33,988 bases of DNA from Gammaproteobacteria bacterium (GCA_003645455.1 QNFE01000018.1:1-33988), one strand, 5' to 3'. Positions 16,457-26,898 are shown, counted from the first letter of the stretch. Notes: generated from the sequence alone by a model not told the origin. Numbers and translations: made by a program.

Positions 16457-19400
16457 ATTTTGGTTGTCCTGCTTTACCAACCCCAAAATAACGAGATCGG
16501 GGGTGAGAGAAATACCAACCACAGACAGATGAGGCAGGCAACATAGCCAGATTTTTAGTAAGTTTGATGCCAGTATTTTTTTTAACCTCTAACACTTGCC
16601 ATATTTGTTCTTTGTCTTCGTGTTTAGGACAAGATGGGTAACCAGGAGCTGGACGAATTCCTTGATATTTTTCTGCTATCAAGTCATCATTATTTAAATT
16701 TTCATTTTTATCATAAGCCCAATAATTTGTGCGGACTTTTTGATGTAACCTCTCAGCAAAACTCTCAGCCAACCTATCGGCAAGTGCTTTTAACATTATG
16801 GCTTGATAATCATCATTTTCTTGGTCAAAAATATCCAATTGTTGCTGGATTTTAAAACCTGATGAGACGGCGAACAATCCTAAGTAATCCACATCATTGT
16901 TTTCATTGTTTTTATTGTGTGGTTTGATAAAATCCGCCAGACATAAATTTGGCACTTTATTATTTCTTGGCATTTGTTGTCTTAGAAAATTAAAACTTGT
17001 TAGTTTGGTGGTAAGGGTTTCATCCGTATAGACAGACACACTTTCATGCTCTGATACAGCTGGATAAAATCCTACAACACAACGGGCCTCTAACCAGTTA
17101 TTGTTGATTATATCCTGCAACATTTTTTTAGCATCAATGATAAGAGATGTCGCTTGTTTGCCATTGATGGGGTTGCTTAAAATTTGGGGATATTTTCCTA
17201 ATAAACCCCATGTTTTTAAAAAAGGACTCCAATCTATCGTATCTATTAAATCATCTAAGGGGTAATTTTTAATTACTTTATTACCAACGAATTTCGGTTT
17301 TGTAAGTTTTAAATTTTGCCAGTTAGTTTTAAATTTATTATTACGAGCCTCTTCGACAGAGATTAAACTATGTTTTTTTTGTCTTTTTAATCGCTGCTCG
17401 GCAAGCTCTTTATATTCAGATTTTGTTTGTAAAATAAAATCTGGTGCATTTTTGCCTAATAACAAATTCGCTACTCCGACAGCTTTGGATGCATCTGGCA
17501 CATATATAACTGCTCCATCATATTGAGGAGATATTTTAACGGCGGTATGAATTTTTGAGGTAGTAGCCCCCCCTATCATAAGTGGAATATTTAATCTTTT
17601 CTCTTGCATAAGAGCGGCAATCGCTACCATCTCATCCAATGATGGGGTTATAAGGCCTGATAAACCGATAATATCTGCTTTTTGTTTTTTTGCTTGATCT
17701 AATATTGTCTCTCGATCTACCATAACCCCTAGATCAATTATTTTATAATTATTGCATCCTAACACCACACCGACAATATTTTTACCAATATCATGCACAT
17801 CTCCTTTGACCGTAGCTAATAAAATGATGCCATTATTGGTAGCCTCATTCGCTGATTTATTCGCTTCAATAAATGGTTGTAAATATGCCACAGATTGCTT
17901 CATAACCCGGGCTGATTTTACGACCTGGGGCAAAAACATTTTACCCTCACCGAATAAATCACCTACAATACTCATCCCATTCATGAGAGTTTTTTCAATC
18001 ACTTCAATGGGGTTTTTAGCTTTTAATCTTGCCTCTTCGGTATCTTGGATTATATATTTATTGATGCCATTTATTAGTGCATATTCAATTCTTTTTTCAA
18101 TCTCTAATTCTCGCCATTGATTGGTTTTAATTTTTTTATTACTTTGGGTTTTGTTTTGTTGATATTCTGTGGCAATTGTTATTAAATTATCGGCAGCATC
18201 TTTATTTTTGTTAAATAAAACAGTTTCAATAGCATCACATAATTTTTGTGGGATTTGATTGTAAACTTCTAAAAGTCCTGCATTAACTATCCCCATATCA
18301 AAACCTACACTTATGGCATGGTATAAAAAAACGGCATGAATGGCTTCGCGGATTTTATTATTACCACGAAAAGAAAAAGAGACGTTGGATACCCCACCTG
18401 ATGTTAAAGAGTGCGGTAGAGTTTTTTTAATAGTTTTAACGGCATTGATAAAATCCAGCCCATAATTTTGATGCTCCTCTAATCCTGTGGCAATGGCAAA
18501 AATATTAGCATCAAAAATAATATCCTCTGGTGGAAATTTTAGTTGTTTGGTTAAAATATTATAAGCACGAGCGCAAATATCAATTTTTCGCTGATAGGTG
18601 TCAGCTTGTCCATCCTCATCAAATGCCATAACTACTACTGCAGCACCGTATTTTTTTATCTTTTCTGCTTGTTTGATAAAATTTTGCTCGCCCTCTTTGA
18701 GACTGATAGAATTTACGATAGATTTGCCTTGCACACATTGCAAACCTGCCTCTATTACTTCCCATTTGGATGAATCTATCATTAGCGGCACTTTTGCACA
18801 AGAGGGCTCGGAGCTAATTAAATTTAAAAAATTTACCATCTCTTGTTTGCTATCTAACATCGCCTCATCAAGATTTATATCAATAATATTCGCTCCATCT
18901 TCTACTTGTTCGGTGGTAATATTTAATGCCTCATCATATTTTTTATCGGTAATTAGTTTTTTAAATTTGGCAGAACCTGTAACATTCGCCCGCTCGCCGA
19001 CATTAACAAACAAAGAATTTTTATCAATATTAAATGCTTCTAAACCTGATAATTTGGTGGTAATTTTGGTTTTTTTGATGGTTCTAGGCTGGGTGTTTTG
19101 AGTTTCTTTGATAATTTTAGATATATGTGCAGGGGTTGTGCCACAACAACCTCCTACAATATTTAACAAACCTTTTTGCCCCCAGTTTTGAATATGCTGT
19201 GCCATTGTTTTTGGGGATTCGTCATATTCTCCCAATTCATTAGGTAAACCTGCATTAGGGTGGCTACTGATATAAAACTCACTAATGTTTGATAGTTGAC
19301 TTAAGTATGGAGTTAACTCATTGGCGCCCAAAGCACAATTAAGCCCTATACTAATAGGTTTTAAATGTCGCAAAGAATTATAAAATGCTTCGGTTGTTTG

Positions 19401-20090
19401 CCCTGATAATGTGCGACCTGATGCATCGGTAATTGTGCCAGACACCATAATCGGGATTTTGATTTGATTGTTTTCAAAAAATTCCAAAATAGCAAAACCA
19501 CAAGCTTTGGCATTTAATGTATCAAAAATTGTTTCAACCAATAATAAGTCTGCTCCGCCATCAATCAATCCTTTGATGGACTCCTGATAGGATTTTTTGA
19601 GTTCATTAAAATCAATATTACGAGCGGCAGGGTCTTCTACATTAGGAGACATAGACAGAGTACTTGATGTAGGGCCTAAAACTCCTGCGACAAAACGAGG
19701 TTTGATGGAGTTAAATTTTAAACAAGCATCAACTGCAATTTTAGCACTTTGGTAGTTCATCTCATATACATATTTACCCATTGTGTAATCTGCCATCGAG
19801 ATCGAATTAGCATTAAAGCTATTAGTTTCAATTATATCAACTCCAACTGATAAATATTCTTGATGAATTTGTGATATTATGTCAGGCTGGGTAAGAGATA
19901 AAACATCATTATTGCCGATTATATCCTGATGATAGTTTTTAAATTTATCCCCTCGATAATCACTCTCTTTGAGTTTGCGTTGTTGAATCATGGTGCCCAT
20001 TGCCCCATCTAAGAACACTATTCTTGAAGATAGGGCATCTAATAGTGGGTTTATTTTGTGTTGATTACTGTATTGTTGCAAATCTTTCAC
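16455..20090 (-). CDS. metH: Cobalamin-dependent methionine synthase
   Basis: MetH transfers a methyl group from methyltetrahydrofolate to homocysteine through cob(I)alamin. All modules are present in 1211 residues. The homocysteine domain (1-330) has DGAMGT at 28-33 and zinc ligands C252, C315 and C316 ([16 protein letters not shown]). The pterin domain (about 360-620) has [11 protein letters not shown] and [14 protein letters not shown]. The B12 domain (about 660-890) has DVHDIGKN, where H766 would be the lower cobalt ligand. The reactivation domain ends with [10 protein letters not shown] for S-adenosylmethionine. The gene starts seven bases after the M48 protease stop, so they share a transcript. 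It implies that the cell obtains or makes cobalamin. No B12 riboswitch is seen upstream. Confidence 0.98.
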   Translation of the reverse strand: MKDLQQYSNQHKINPLLDALSSRIVFLDGAMGTMIQQRKLKESDYRGDKFKNYHQDIIGNNDVLSLTQPDIISQIHQEYLSVGVDIIETNSFNANSISMADYTMGKYVYEMNYQSAKIAVDACLKFNSIKPRFVAGVLGPTSSTLSMSPNVEDPAARNIDFNELKKSYQESIKGLIDGGADLLLVETIFDTLNAKACGFAILEFFENNQIKIPIMVSGTITDASGRTLSGQTTEAFYNSLRHLKPISIGLNCALGANELTPYLSQLSNISEFYISSHPNAGLPNELGEYDESPKTMAQHIQNWGQKGLLNIVGGCCGTTPAHISKIIKETQNTQPRTIKKTKITTKLSGLEAFNIDKNSLFVNVGERANVTGSAKFKKLITDKKYDEALNITTEQVEDGANIIDINLDEAMLDSKQEMVNFLNLISSEPSCAKVPLMIDSSKWEVIEAGLQCVQGKSIVNSISLKEGEQNFIKQAEKIKKYGAAVVVMAFDEDGQADTYQRKIDICARAYNILTKQLKFPPEDIIFDANIFAIATGLEEHQNYGLDFINAVKTIKKTLPHSLTSGGVSNVSFSFRGNNKIREAIHAVFLYHAISVGFDMGIVNAGLLEVYNQIPQKLCDAIETVLFNKNKDAADNLITIATEYQQNKTQSNKKIKTNQWRELEIEKRIEYALINGINKYIIQDTEEARLKAKNPIEVIEKTLMNGMSIVGDLFGEGKMFLPQVVKSARVMKQSVAYLQPFIEANKSANEATNNGIILLATVKGDVHDIGKNIVGVVLGCNNYKIIDLGVMVDRETILDQAKKQKADIIGLSGLITPSLDEMVAIAALMQEKRLNIPLMIGGATTSKIHTAVKISPQYDGAVIYVPDASKAVGVANLLLGKNAPDFILQTKSEYKELAEQRLKRQKKHSLISVEEARNNKFKTNWQNLKLTKPKFVGNKVIKNYPLDDLIDTIDWSPFLKTWGLLGKYPQILSNPINGKQATSLIIDAKKMLQDIINNNWLEARCVVGFYPAVSEHESVSVYTDETLTTKLTSFNFLRQQMPRNNKVPNLCLADFIKPHNKNNENNDVDYLGLFAVSSGFKIQQQLDIFDQENDDYQAIMLKALADRLAESFAERLHQKVRTNYWAYDKNENLNNDDLIAEKYQGIRPAPGYPSCPKHEDKEQIWQVLEVKKNTGIKLTKNLAMLPASSVCGWYFSHPRSRYFGVGKAGQPK

Positions 20091-20097
20091 AAAATAT

Positions 20098-20886
20098 TTA
20101 CAGCGAGCAACGAGGTCTTTTGCCTGATTTATAGGCTTTTTGGTAAATAGGAGTAGCTTTTTTTAAAGATTTTGTAAGGTCTTCTATTCTGGTTTCATTT
20201 GATGGATGAGTTGATAGAATTTCAGGTCCACCCGAGCCTGCTTTTGCCATATTTTTCCACAATTGCACGGACTCTGAGGGTTTGAATCCTGATTTTGCCA
20301 TCAATTCCACACCTATCATATCTGCCTCGGATTCGTGTTTGCGACTAAATGGCAGCACAACACCATATTGAGCTCCCAAAGCCGCCGCTGTGACTGCCCA
20401 GTTACCTTTTTGAGTGCCACCTACGACAGCTGCAAGAATTCCTACACCTGCCTGGGTTGCAAGCTGATGAGACACACGTTCATTGCCGTGATGAGCTATA
20501 ACATGTCCTAATTCGTGCCCTATTACAGCTGCAAGCTGGTGTTGATTTACAGCATATTTTAACAAACCCTCATAAACTCCAATCTTATTGCCAGGCAACG
20601 CAAAAGCATTAGCTTCATCGCTTGCAAAAACCTGCACTTCCCATTTTTTAGGATCAGGTTGTTGTTTTACTTGGGGGATTATTGATCTTGCCACACACAG
20701 GACATAGGCTTTAATTTTTTTATTTTTGGTAGCAGGAATTTCTTTTTTTATTTTTTCAAAAGACTGCACACCCATTTTATTCAACTCACTATCAGGTAAT
20801 AAACTTAACTGAGATCTGCCAGTGGGGGATGTTGAACAGGCACTTAATCCCAGTAAAAAAAATAAAATTATTGATACATTTTTCAT
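20098..20886 (-). CDS. M48-family metallopeptidase lipoprotein
   Basis: A zinc metalloprotease anchored in the envelope, of the LoiP/YcaL type involved in envelope quality control. The 262 residues start with a lipoprotein signal ([17 protein letters not shown], lipobox LSAC, lipidated C17). The catalytic HELGH is at 124-128, and the ESEAD segment near 184-188 supplies the third zinc ligand. The ATG at 20886 is chosen because it begins the signal peptide and has agagag upstream. An in-frame ATG at 21099 would add 71 residues of antisense recQ and bury the signal. It is likely the first gene of a transcript with metH. Confidence 0.93.
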   Translation of the reverse strand: MKNVSIILFFLLGLSACSTSPTGRSQLSLLPDSELNKMGVQSFEKIKKEIPATKNKKIKAYVLCVARSIIPQVKQQPDPKKWEVQVFASDEANAFALPGNKIGVYEGLLKYAVNQHQLAAVIGHELGHVIAHHGNERVSHQLATQAGVGILAAVVGGTQKGNWAVTAAALGAQYGVVLPFSRKHESEADMIGVELMAKSGFKPSESVQLWKNMAKAGSGGPEILSTHPSNETRIEDLTKSLKKATPIYQKAYKSGKRPRCSL

Positions 20887-20913
20887 AAAATAAACTCTCT
20901 TTGAAATAAAAAT

Positions 20914-20942
20914 TTGCATAATAACATTTTTTAAATTATAAT
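20914..20942 (+). promoter_or_regulatory. Sigma-70-type promoter of recQ
   Basis: ttgcat (20914-20919) and tataat (20937-20942) are 17 bp apart, the same arrangement as the rplU promoter. The start codon lies 24 bp after the -10 box, so the leader is short. Confidence 0.75.
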
Positions 20943-20945
20943 CAA
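20918..20945 (-). promoter_or_regulatory. Overlapping divergent promoter for the M48 protease-metH transcript
   Basis: On the minus strand ttgatt (20945-20940) and tattat (20923-20918) are separated by 16 bp. This overlaps almost completely with the recQ promoter on the other strand, so polymerase could occupy only one at a time. Confidence 0.55.
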
Positions 20946-20965
20946 CTCTTTTTTTACTTTTAACA

Positions 20966-23077
20966 ATGATTGATAAAGCTCGTAAAATCTTAAAATCAGT
21001 ATTTGGTTTTAGTAATTTTCGCAACCCACAAGAATCAATAATAAAAAGCATATTATCTGGGAAAGATGCTCTAATATTAATGCCAACCGGAGGTGGCAAA
21101 TCTCTTTGTTATCAATTACCTGCGATAGTATTGGATGGCACAGCAGTTGTAATATCTCCTCTTATATCACTGATGCAGGATCAGGTACATGCCCTAAGAT
21201 TATTGGGAATCAATGCAGCTTTTATAAATTCATCATTAGATGTCCATCAAATAGCAGACACAGAAACACAACTTATAGACGGCAAATTAGACTTATTATA
21301 TGCAGCTCCTGAAAGAGTTGTAACCGATAATTTTATAAAATTATTGCACAAAACCAAAATTTGTCTTTTTGCGATAGATGAGGCGCATTGTGTATCACAA
21401 TGGGGGCATGATTTTCGTCCTGATTACATTCAATTGAATATTTTAAAAAAAGAATTTGCAACTGTGCCGAGAATCGCTTTAACTGCCACAGCAGATAGGC
21501 CAACAAGAGATGAGATTGTTGACAAACTATCTTTGGAAAAGGCAGATGTATATATCAGCAGCTTTGATCGTCCCAATATATTTTATCAAGTTAATCATTT
21601 TTCCGATAGAGCTAATGAGAGGTTGTATGACTTTATAACAGAACATCATCCAAAAGAGTGTGGTATCGTGTATTGTTTGTCTCGTAAAAAAACTCAAAAT
21701 ACTGCTGCCTGGCTTGCTAATAAAGGACTTCGCGCTTATGCTTATCATGCTGGAATGCCCCAAAAACTAAGATATCAAAATCAACAAAGATTTATCAAAG
21801 AAGAGGGAATAATTATAGTTGCTACCATCGCCTTTGGCATGGGAATTGACAAGCCAAATGTTCGTTTTGTCGCTCACATGAATCTTCCCAAAAGTATGGA
21901 ATCTTATTATCAAGAAACAGGAAGAGCAGGACGAGATGGCTTAAAATCTGATGCCTGGATGACATACAGCATGCAAGACATTATAACTATTCGCCAGCTT
22001 TTAAAAAATTCAAATTCCCCTGATGAAAGAAAAGAGATCGAAAACATTAAATTAGATTCAATATTAGGTTATTGTGAGTTAATATCATGCCGTCGAAAAA
22101 GCATCTTAAATTATTTTGATGAAAAATATGACAAGGCTTGTGGAAATTGTGACAATTGTTTATCTGAAATTGAAACATATGATGCCACAGTTGAGGCAAA
22201 AACTGCTTTATCTTGTGTCTACCAAACAGGACAAGAATTCGGAGTTAACTACCTGATTGATATTCTTATCGGCAAAAATGACGACCCTAGGGTCGAGGAA
22301 CATAACCACCATAAACTAAGTGTATTTGGTATAGGGAAAGATATAAGTCTAATTTTATGGCGAGATATATATCGCCAACTTTTAACCCGAGGTTTGCTTG
22401 ATGTTGATTATAAAGGGGCAGGCGGATTAAAAATGACCGATGGTGCTAAAAATATCTTAGATGGTAATGAGCAGTTGCAACTGAGAAAAACTATCAGACC
22501 TGCTCGCAAAAGTTCTAATCGTGCTAAGACTAAAAAACATGATAAGGGGTTGTGGGGGGTTCTAAAAGAAACAACTGCCCAATTAGCAAAACAAGAAAAT
22601 GTAGCCACCTATCAGATTTTTTCTGATACGACACTAATCGAAATTATAAAAAGAAAACCTCAAAGCCTAAGCGAGCTTGCGAGAATTGAGGGCATTGGTG
22701 AGCAAAAACTATCAACCTACGGCAAGCATTATATAGATGTTTTAAAAAAATATGATGCCATTAACAGTTCCAGCACTATAAGCATCACCATAGATGCCCT
22801 AAAAAACGGCCAAAGCCCAGAAGAAATTGCCCATGATAGAAAATTAAAAACAAACATAATCTACTCTCATGCTGCTTATGCCATTGTCAATGAATTGTTA
22901 GATATTCATGACTTTATTGAGATTGAAAAAGAAGAATTAGAAGATTTGAAAGAAGTATTTTTTGAATTCTCAGATGGTAATAGTTTTCCGCTGAGCCCTG
23001 TATATGAAGAGATGGATAAAGAATATAGCTATGATGTTCTAAGGTGTGTCAAGGCCGCTCTTTTCAAGCAAACATAA
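20966..23077 (+). CDS. recQ: ATP-dependent DNA helicase RecQ
   Basis: RecQ is a 3'-5' helicase in recombination and fork repair. Order of domains: helicase core with Walker A PTGGGKS (40-46), DEAH (138-141) followed by CVSQWGHDFRPDY, and QETGRAGRDG; a zinc site with cysteines in CELISCRRKSIL and CGNCDNC; the winged-helix RQC region; and an HRDC domain around 545-600 (PQSLSELARIEGIGEQKLSTYG). After HRDC there is a further ~100-residue segment with TIDALKNGQSPEEIAHDRKLKTNIIYSHA, which resembles the helix-turn-helix tail (HTH_40 type) of some RecQ proteins. The 703-residue length is therefore longer than E. coli RecQ (about 610). Transcribed away from the M48 protease. Confidence 0.96.
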   Translation: MIDKARKILKSVFGFSNFRNPQESIIKSILSGKDALILMPTGGGKSLCYQLPAIVLDGTAVVISPLISLMQDQVHALRLLGINAAFINSSLDVHQIADTETQLIDGKLDLLYAAPERVVTDNFIKLLHKTKICLFAIDEAHCVSQWGHDFRPDYIQLNILKKEFATVPRIALTATADRPTRDEIVDKLSLEKADVYISSFDRPNIFYQVNHFSDRANERLYDFITEHHPKECGIVYCLSRKKTQNTAAWLANKGLRAYAYHAGMPQKLRYQNQQRFIKEEGIIIVATIAFGMGIDKPNVRFVAHMNLPKSMESYYQETGRAGRDGLKSDAWMTYSMQDIITIRQLLKNSNSPDERKEIENIKLDSILGYCELISCRRKSILNYFDEKYDKACGNCDNCLSEIETYDATVEAKTALSCVYQTGQEFGVNYLIDILIGKNDDPRVEEHNHHKLSVFGIGKDISLILWRDIYRQLLTRGLLDVDYKGAGGLKMTDGAKNILDGNEQLQLRKTIRPARKSSNRAKTKKHDKGLWGVLKETTAQLAKQENVATYQIFSDTTLIEIIKRKPQSLSELARIEGIGEQKLSTYGKHYIDVLKKYDAINSSSTISITIDALKNGQSPEEIAHDRKLKTNIIYSHAAYAIVNELLDIHDFIEIEKEELEDLKEVFFEFSDGNSFPLSPVYEEMDKEYSYDVLRCVKAALFKQT

Positions 23078-23094
23078 AAATTTACCATTAAATT

Positions 23095-23116
23095 GAGACC
23101 TTTGCTTAATTTATGC
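23095..23116 (-). repeat. Inverted copy of the dispersed attatgcaaaggtctc motif
   Basis: gagacctttgcttaatttat reads as the motif on the minus strand, with a few differences (ttaag in place of ttatg). It sits 18 bp after the recQ stop and 88-109 bp before typA. It is the only copy in this orientation. Confidence 0.55.
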
Positions 23117-23203
23117 AAAAATTTTCTACTATAATAAAAAAATCAATATTCTAAAATAAAAACAAAGTATAATGCCTCGTTTTACTTTTCCACAAAACAT
23201 ACA

Positions 23204-25021
23204 ATGCAAGATAAAATTCGTAACATCGCAATTATAGCCCATGTAGATCATGGCAAAACTACCTTGGTTGATAAGTTGTTATTGCAAAGTGGCACCTTAT
23301 CAGACCGTAAAGAACCCCAGACTCGGGTTATGGATTCCAATGAATTAGAGCAAGAAAGAGGCATCACTATCTTAGCAAAAAACACCTCTCTTATGTGGGA
23401 CGATTACCGCATAAATATTGTAGATACCCCAGGACATGCTGATTTTGGTGGAGAAGTAGAACGAGTTTTATCGATGGTGGATTCTGTTTTATTGTTAGTT
23501 GATGCTGTGGACGGACCTATGCCCCAAACCAGATTTGTTACTCAAAAAGCATTTAATATGGGCTTTAAACCTATTGTGGTGATAAATAAGGTAGATCGTG
23601 ATGGTGCAAGAGTGGACTGGGTTTTGGAACAAACTTTTGATTTATTTGATGATTTAGATGGCACAGACGAGCAACTTGATTTTCCAGTTATCTATGCCTC
23701 TGCTATCAATGGCACAGCCTCGCTGGATGAGAGTGTCCAAGATTCTGATATGCACTGTATTTTTGATGCCATAATTGAAAATGTTCCAGCCCCAGATGTA
23801 TCCGACAAAGGCACTTTTCAGATGCAAATTAGCTCGTTGGATTATGATAATTATTTAGGGCTTATCGGTATTGGCAGAATAAATCGAGGCAGCATTTCAA
23901 CCAACACAAAAGTAAAAATAATTGACAAAAAAGATAGTATTCGTGATGGCAGATTATTAAAAATCTTAGGCTTTTCAGGTCTTATTCGCACAGAAATACC
24001 ACAGGCACATGCAGGTAATATTGTAGCCATAACTGGTATTGATAATCTTGATATATCCGACACAATTTGTGATATTGAAAATGTTGAAAAAATGCCTGCT
24101 TTGAGTGTTGATGAGCCTACAATATCGATGAGTTTTCAGGCAAATACTTCGGTTTTTTCAGGACAAGATGGCAAGTATGTAACTTCGCGTAATATCTGGG
24201 ACAGATTGCAACACGAGTTAAAACATAATGTTGCATTAAGAGTGGAGCAAACAGAAGATAAAGAAATTTATTTGGTATCAGGTCGAGGTGAATTACATTT
24301 GGGTATTTTAATTGAAAATATGCGCCGTGAAGGTTATGAGTTGGCTGTCGGACGCCCCAAAGTTGTCACCAAAGAAATTGACGGCATTACCAAAGAACCC
24401 TATGAAATTTTAACCGCCGATGTTGAACAACGTCATCAAGGAGCCGTGATGGAAGCACTTGGCAACCGTAAAGCAAAATTACAGGATATGCAACAAGAAA
24501 GTAATGGAAGGGTTAAATTAGATTTTATCGTGCCAACTCGTGGTTTAATAGGCTTTCGCACCGAATTTTTAAATATGACATCAGGATCTGGTTTGATATA
24601 TAGTATTTTTGATCACTACGGAGAGCTGGTTAAAGAAAAAATAGGGCAGAGAAATAACGGAGTTTTAATCGCTATGGCTCCTGGCAAAGCATTAGGTTAT
24701 GCTCTGTTTAACCTACAAGAACGTGGTAAGTTATTCATAGGACACGGTGAGGCTGTGTATGAGGGGATGATTATCGGCATCCACTCGCGGGAAAATGATT
24801 TGGTTGTAAATCCGCTAAAAGCTAAGCAACTAACGAACATAAGGGCGGCAGGCACTGATGAAAATATTGTGCTTACCAAACCTATTCAGATGACCTTGGA
24901 GCAGGCGATTGAATTTATTAACGATGATGAATTAGTCGAAGTGACCCCCAAAAATTTGCGAATTCGTAAAAAATTCCTAAAAGAAAATGAGAGAAAAAGA
25001 GCATCACGCACAACCAAATAA
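23204..25021 (+). CDS. typA: Translational GTPase TypA/BipA
   Basis: TypA is a ribosome-associated GTPase used in stress, cold adaptation and 50S assembly. Its G-domain motifs are complete: AHVDHGKTT (G1, residues 13-21), RGIT (G2), [15 protein letters not shown] (G3) and NKVDRDGA (G4). The EF-G-like domains follow, with [20 protein letters not shown], then the TypA-specific C-terminal domain ([33 protein letters not shown]). The 605-residue length is typical. rsmJ starts three bases after its stop, suggesting one transcript. Confidence 0.98.
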   Translation: MQDKIRNIAIIAHVDHGKTTLVDKLLLQSGTLSDRKEPQTRVMDSNELEQERGITILAKNTSLMWDDYRINIVDTPGHADFGGEVERVLSMVDSVLLLVDAVDGPMPQTRFVTQKAFNMGFKPIVVINKVDRDGARVDWVLEQTFDLFDDLDGTDEQLDFPVIYASAINGTASLDESVQDSDMHCIFDAIIENVPAPDVSDKGTFQMQISSLDYDNYLGLIGIGRINRGSISTNTKVKIIDKKDSIRDGRLLKILGFSGLIRTEIPQAHAGNIVAITGIDNLDISDTICDIENVEKMPALSVDEPTISMSFQANTSVFSGQDGKYVTSRNIWDRLQHELKHNVALRVEQTEDKEIYLVSGRGELHLGILIENMRREGYELAVGRPKVVTKEIDGITKEPYEILTADVEQRHQGAVMEALGNRKAKLQDMQQESNGRVKLDFIVPTRGLIGFRTEFLNMTSGSGLIYSIFDHYGELVKEKIGQRNNGVLIAMAPGKALGYALFNLQERGKLFIGHGEAVYEGMIIGIHSRENDLVVNPLKAKQLTNIRAAGTDENIVLTKPIQMTLEQAIEFINDDELVEVTPKNLRIRKKFLKENERKRASRTTK

Positions 25022-25024
25022 AAC

Positions 25025-25765
25025 ATGGAACAGGGGCAGTTGCCATTTGTTGTTTTGTCTCGCAATTGTGATAAATTATCAGATTTAATCCAAAAATATC
25101 AGATTCCAGTTATTAAAAATATTGACGAGGATTGTTTAGAGTTATTAAATATAAACGATAGATTGTCTTTGCGACTACACCAAACATCCAAAACCACAGA
25201 TTACAACATAGATTTTAACAGCGGAAAATATTCCCATCGAGCAAAATATGGTGGTGGCAAAAACCAGACCCTAATCAAAGCTTGCGGATTAAATAAAGAA
25301 AAAAACCTTAAAATTATTGACTGCACAGCAGGTTTTTTAAATGATAGTTTTGTGTTGGCTAACAATGGAGCAAATTTAATCTGCATTGAGAGGTTTTTAC
25401 CATTATATATTTTGCTTAAAAATGCCCTTAAAAAACATAATCCTTATAATATTCAACTCATCCATGGTAATGCAATAGAATATTTAAATAAACTCAAAGA
25501 ATGTGTTGATGTTATTTACTTAGATCCTATGTGGCAGAGAAGTAAAAATAATGCCGAACCACAAAAAAATATGCAACTCTTAAAACTTGCCTATGCAGAT
25601 AAAAGCGAACAACAAAATGAAAAAAATACTCTCAATTTGCTGAATCTATCATTAAAAAAAGCCTACAAAGTTGTTTTAAAAAGAAGATTAAAAAATCCTG
25701 TTCTGCAAACACCACACCATAATCTACAAAATAAAAGGACTCGTTTTGATGTTTATGTTAATTGA
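25025..25765 (+). CDS. rsmJ: 16S rRNA (guanine-1516-N2)-methyltransferase RsmJ
   Basis: RsmJ methylates G1516 of 16S rRNA using S-adenosylmethionine. The family pattern is visible: FNSGKYSHRAKYGGGKNQTLIKACG before the SAM motif IDCTAGFLNDSFVLANNG, IERFLPLYILLKNAL, then the catalytic-loop DVIYLDPMW. The C-terminus contains KVVLKRRLKNPVL. The 246-residue length fits. It is directly downstream of typA and probably co-transcribed. The start ATG has no strong ribosome-binding site, but only three bases separate it from the typA stop, so coupled initiation is likely. Confidence 0.92.
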   Translation: MEQGQLPFVVLSRNCDKLSDLIQKYQIPVIKNIDEDCLELLNINDRLSLRLHQTSKTTDYNIDFNSGKYSHRAKYGGGKNQTLIKACGLNKEKNLKIIDCTAGFLNDSFVLANNGANLICIERFLPLYILLKNALKKHNPYNIQLIHGNAIEYLNKLKECVDVIYLDPMWQRSKNNAEPQKNMQLLKLAYADKSEQQNEKNTLNLLNLSLKKAYKVVLKRRLKNPVLQTPHHNLQNKRTRFDVYVN

Positions 25766-26165
25766 AACTTTTGTAACTTCAATTCAAGTAACAAAAAAAA
25801 CCCCCCCATATGGTTTTAAAAAATTTAATGCTCCTCTCTTCAAATTCTTTTACATTTTTGCTTTATTTATGTTATTATATTCGCTGGATGTTAGCTGGAT
25901 TGTGCGAGATGAGTATTTAATTTCTTGAACTATACTTTTTAATATAAGGGATAATATTTAATCGCAGTGGTGTGCTATTTTGATTTTTATCTTAAGAAGC
26001 CTAAATTGTGTTATGAATCCCGCCTTAGAACTCTTGTTCAAGGCTCGATACTCTTAACGGCTATTTTGGTTAACATCCACTTTTTATTTTATCTTGACTA
26101 TCTAAACTATAAGGTTGAATTTATTTTTAAAACCATATACAATAAGCAACTTTTTTTATTATGTA
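25766..26165. other. Gene-free 400-bp stretch before tRNA-Leu, with a homopolymer junction and a stem-loop
   Basis: I see no convincing protein gene here. An A8 run is followed directly by a C7 run (25793-25807), the only long C tract in the window. A promoter-like tttaca (25849-25854) and tattat (25873-25878) are 18 bp apart. A stem-loop with 9-bp arms and one bulged A lies at 26022-26044 (gccttagaac with gttcaaggc, loop tctt). Near the tRNA, ttgaat (26115-26120) and tataca (26136-26141) with a 15-bp spacer could drive the tRNA. The region might produce a small RNA or be a tRNA leader, but no known RNA family is recognised. Confidence 0.4.
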
Positions 26166-26252
26166 GCCGGGGTGGCGAAATTGGTAGACGCGCTGGATTC
26201 AAAATCCAGTTGGGGTAACTCAGTGTCGGTTCGAGTCCGACCCTCGGCACCA
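26166..26252 (+). tRNA. tRNA-Leu(CAA)
   Basis: A complete class II tRNA of 87 bases including an encoded CCA end. The acceptor arm gccgggg pairs with cctcggc (one G-T wobble). The anticodon stem ctgga/tccag encloses loop ttcaaaa, giving anticodon CAA (reads UUG). A long variable arm and a T-arm with ggttcgagtcc follow. The tRNA ends 24 bp before grxD, so both may be on one primary transcript. Confidence 0.97.
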
Positions 26253-26276
26253 TTTATTTTATTTTTTAGAGAATTT

Positions 26277-26603
26277 ATGAACGATAATACATTGCAACGA
26301 ATTGACAAAATAGTCAAAGAGAATCCTATTGTAATTTTTATGAAAGGCGACCCTAAGTTTCCTATGTGCGGTTATTCAGCCCGTGCATCTGAGGCATTAA
26401 AACAAACAGGGATAGAATATTTTGCTGTCAATATTCTAATTGATGCTGATATTTTTAATACCCTACCTCAATATGCAAATTGGCCTACATTCCCCCAAAT
26501 TTATATCAATAAAGAATTAGTAGGTGGTTGTGATATTGTGGTACAAATGAGTGAATCAGGGGATTTAAAATCTCAATGTGAGAAAGCCACAATAAAAACT
26601 TAA
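26277..26603 (+). CDS. grxD: Monothiol glutaredoxin GrxD
   Basis: A 108-residue monothiol glutaredoxin that carries a glutathione-ligated 2Fe-2S cluster and delivers it or signals with BolA proteins. Visible features are VIFMKGDPKFPMCGYSARA, with the active-site C31 in CGYS (the family usually has CGFS), WPTFPQIYI and the GGCDI glutathione-binding segment. The ATG at 26277 gives the normal length. An open frame further upstream only translates the tRNA. bolA follows eight bases later, matching their known physical partnership. Confidence 0.95.
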   Translation: MNDNTLQRIDKIVKENPIVIFMKGDPKFPMCGYSARASEALKQTGIEYFAVNILIDADIFNTLPQYANWPTFPQIYINKELVGGCDIVVQMSESGDLKSQCEKATIKT

Positions 26604-26610
26604 AATAATC

Positions 26611-26883
26611 ATGATGATGACACCAGAGAAAAGATTAGAGACAATCAAAGAGTTGTTGATTAAAGAATTTAAACCAATAGACTTTAAAATAGAGGATAAT
26701 TCTGCTGCCCATCAAGGACATTCACAAAACTCTAATAGTGCTGGACACTATACAATCTATATCAAATCAGCAAAATTTACGGATAAACCTATAATAGAGC
26801 AGCACAAAATGATTTATGCTACATTAAATGCCCTCTTAAAAGAAGAGATTCATGCTATCAGTATAAATACATCTGCTCCATAA
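26611..26883 (+). CDS. bolA: BolA-family protein
   Basis: BolA proteins bind the glutaredoxin 2Fe-2S cluster and act in iron and stress regulation. The 90-residue protein has the family pattern: DNSAAHQGHSQNSNSAGHYTIYI, then IIEQHKMIYATLNALLKEEIHAISINT with H65 as the conserved helix histidine, a proposed cluster ligand. Three ATG codons in a row (26611, 26614, 26617) leave the exact start open. It could be BolA itself or the related IbaG/YrbA type; the length and SxxxSAGHY segment favour BolA. Operon with grxD. Confidence 0.92.
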   Translation: MMMTPEKRLETIKELLIKEFKPIDFKIEDNSAAHQGHSQNSNSAGHYTIYIKSAKFTDKPIIEQHKMIYATLNALLKEEIHAISINTSAP

Positions 26884-26898
26884 ATCACTGTCAATAAT

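Noticed and set aside
18598-19101. 167-residue ORF on the plus strand within metH
   Set aside because: Fully inside a conserved metH domain on the other strand and without a recognisable family.
20887-21099. Longer N-terminus of the M48 protease starting at 21099
   Set aside because: It would run antisense through the recQ start and place 71 residues before a clear lipoprotein signal peptide.
25746-25928. 60-residue ORF overlapping the rsmJ end
   Set aside because: No ribosome-binding site, crosses the A8-C7 tract, and composition is that of AT-rich noncoding DNA apart from one hydrophobic stretch.
26115-26276. N-terminal extension of GrxD
   Set aside because: It is a translation of tRNA-Leu (AKLVDALDSKSSWGN), a common artefact.
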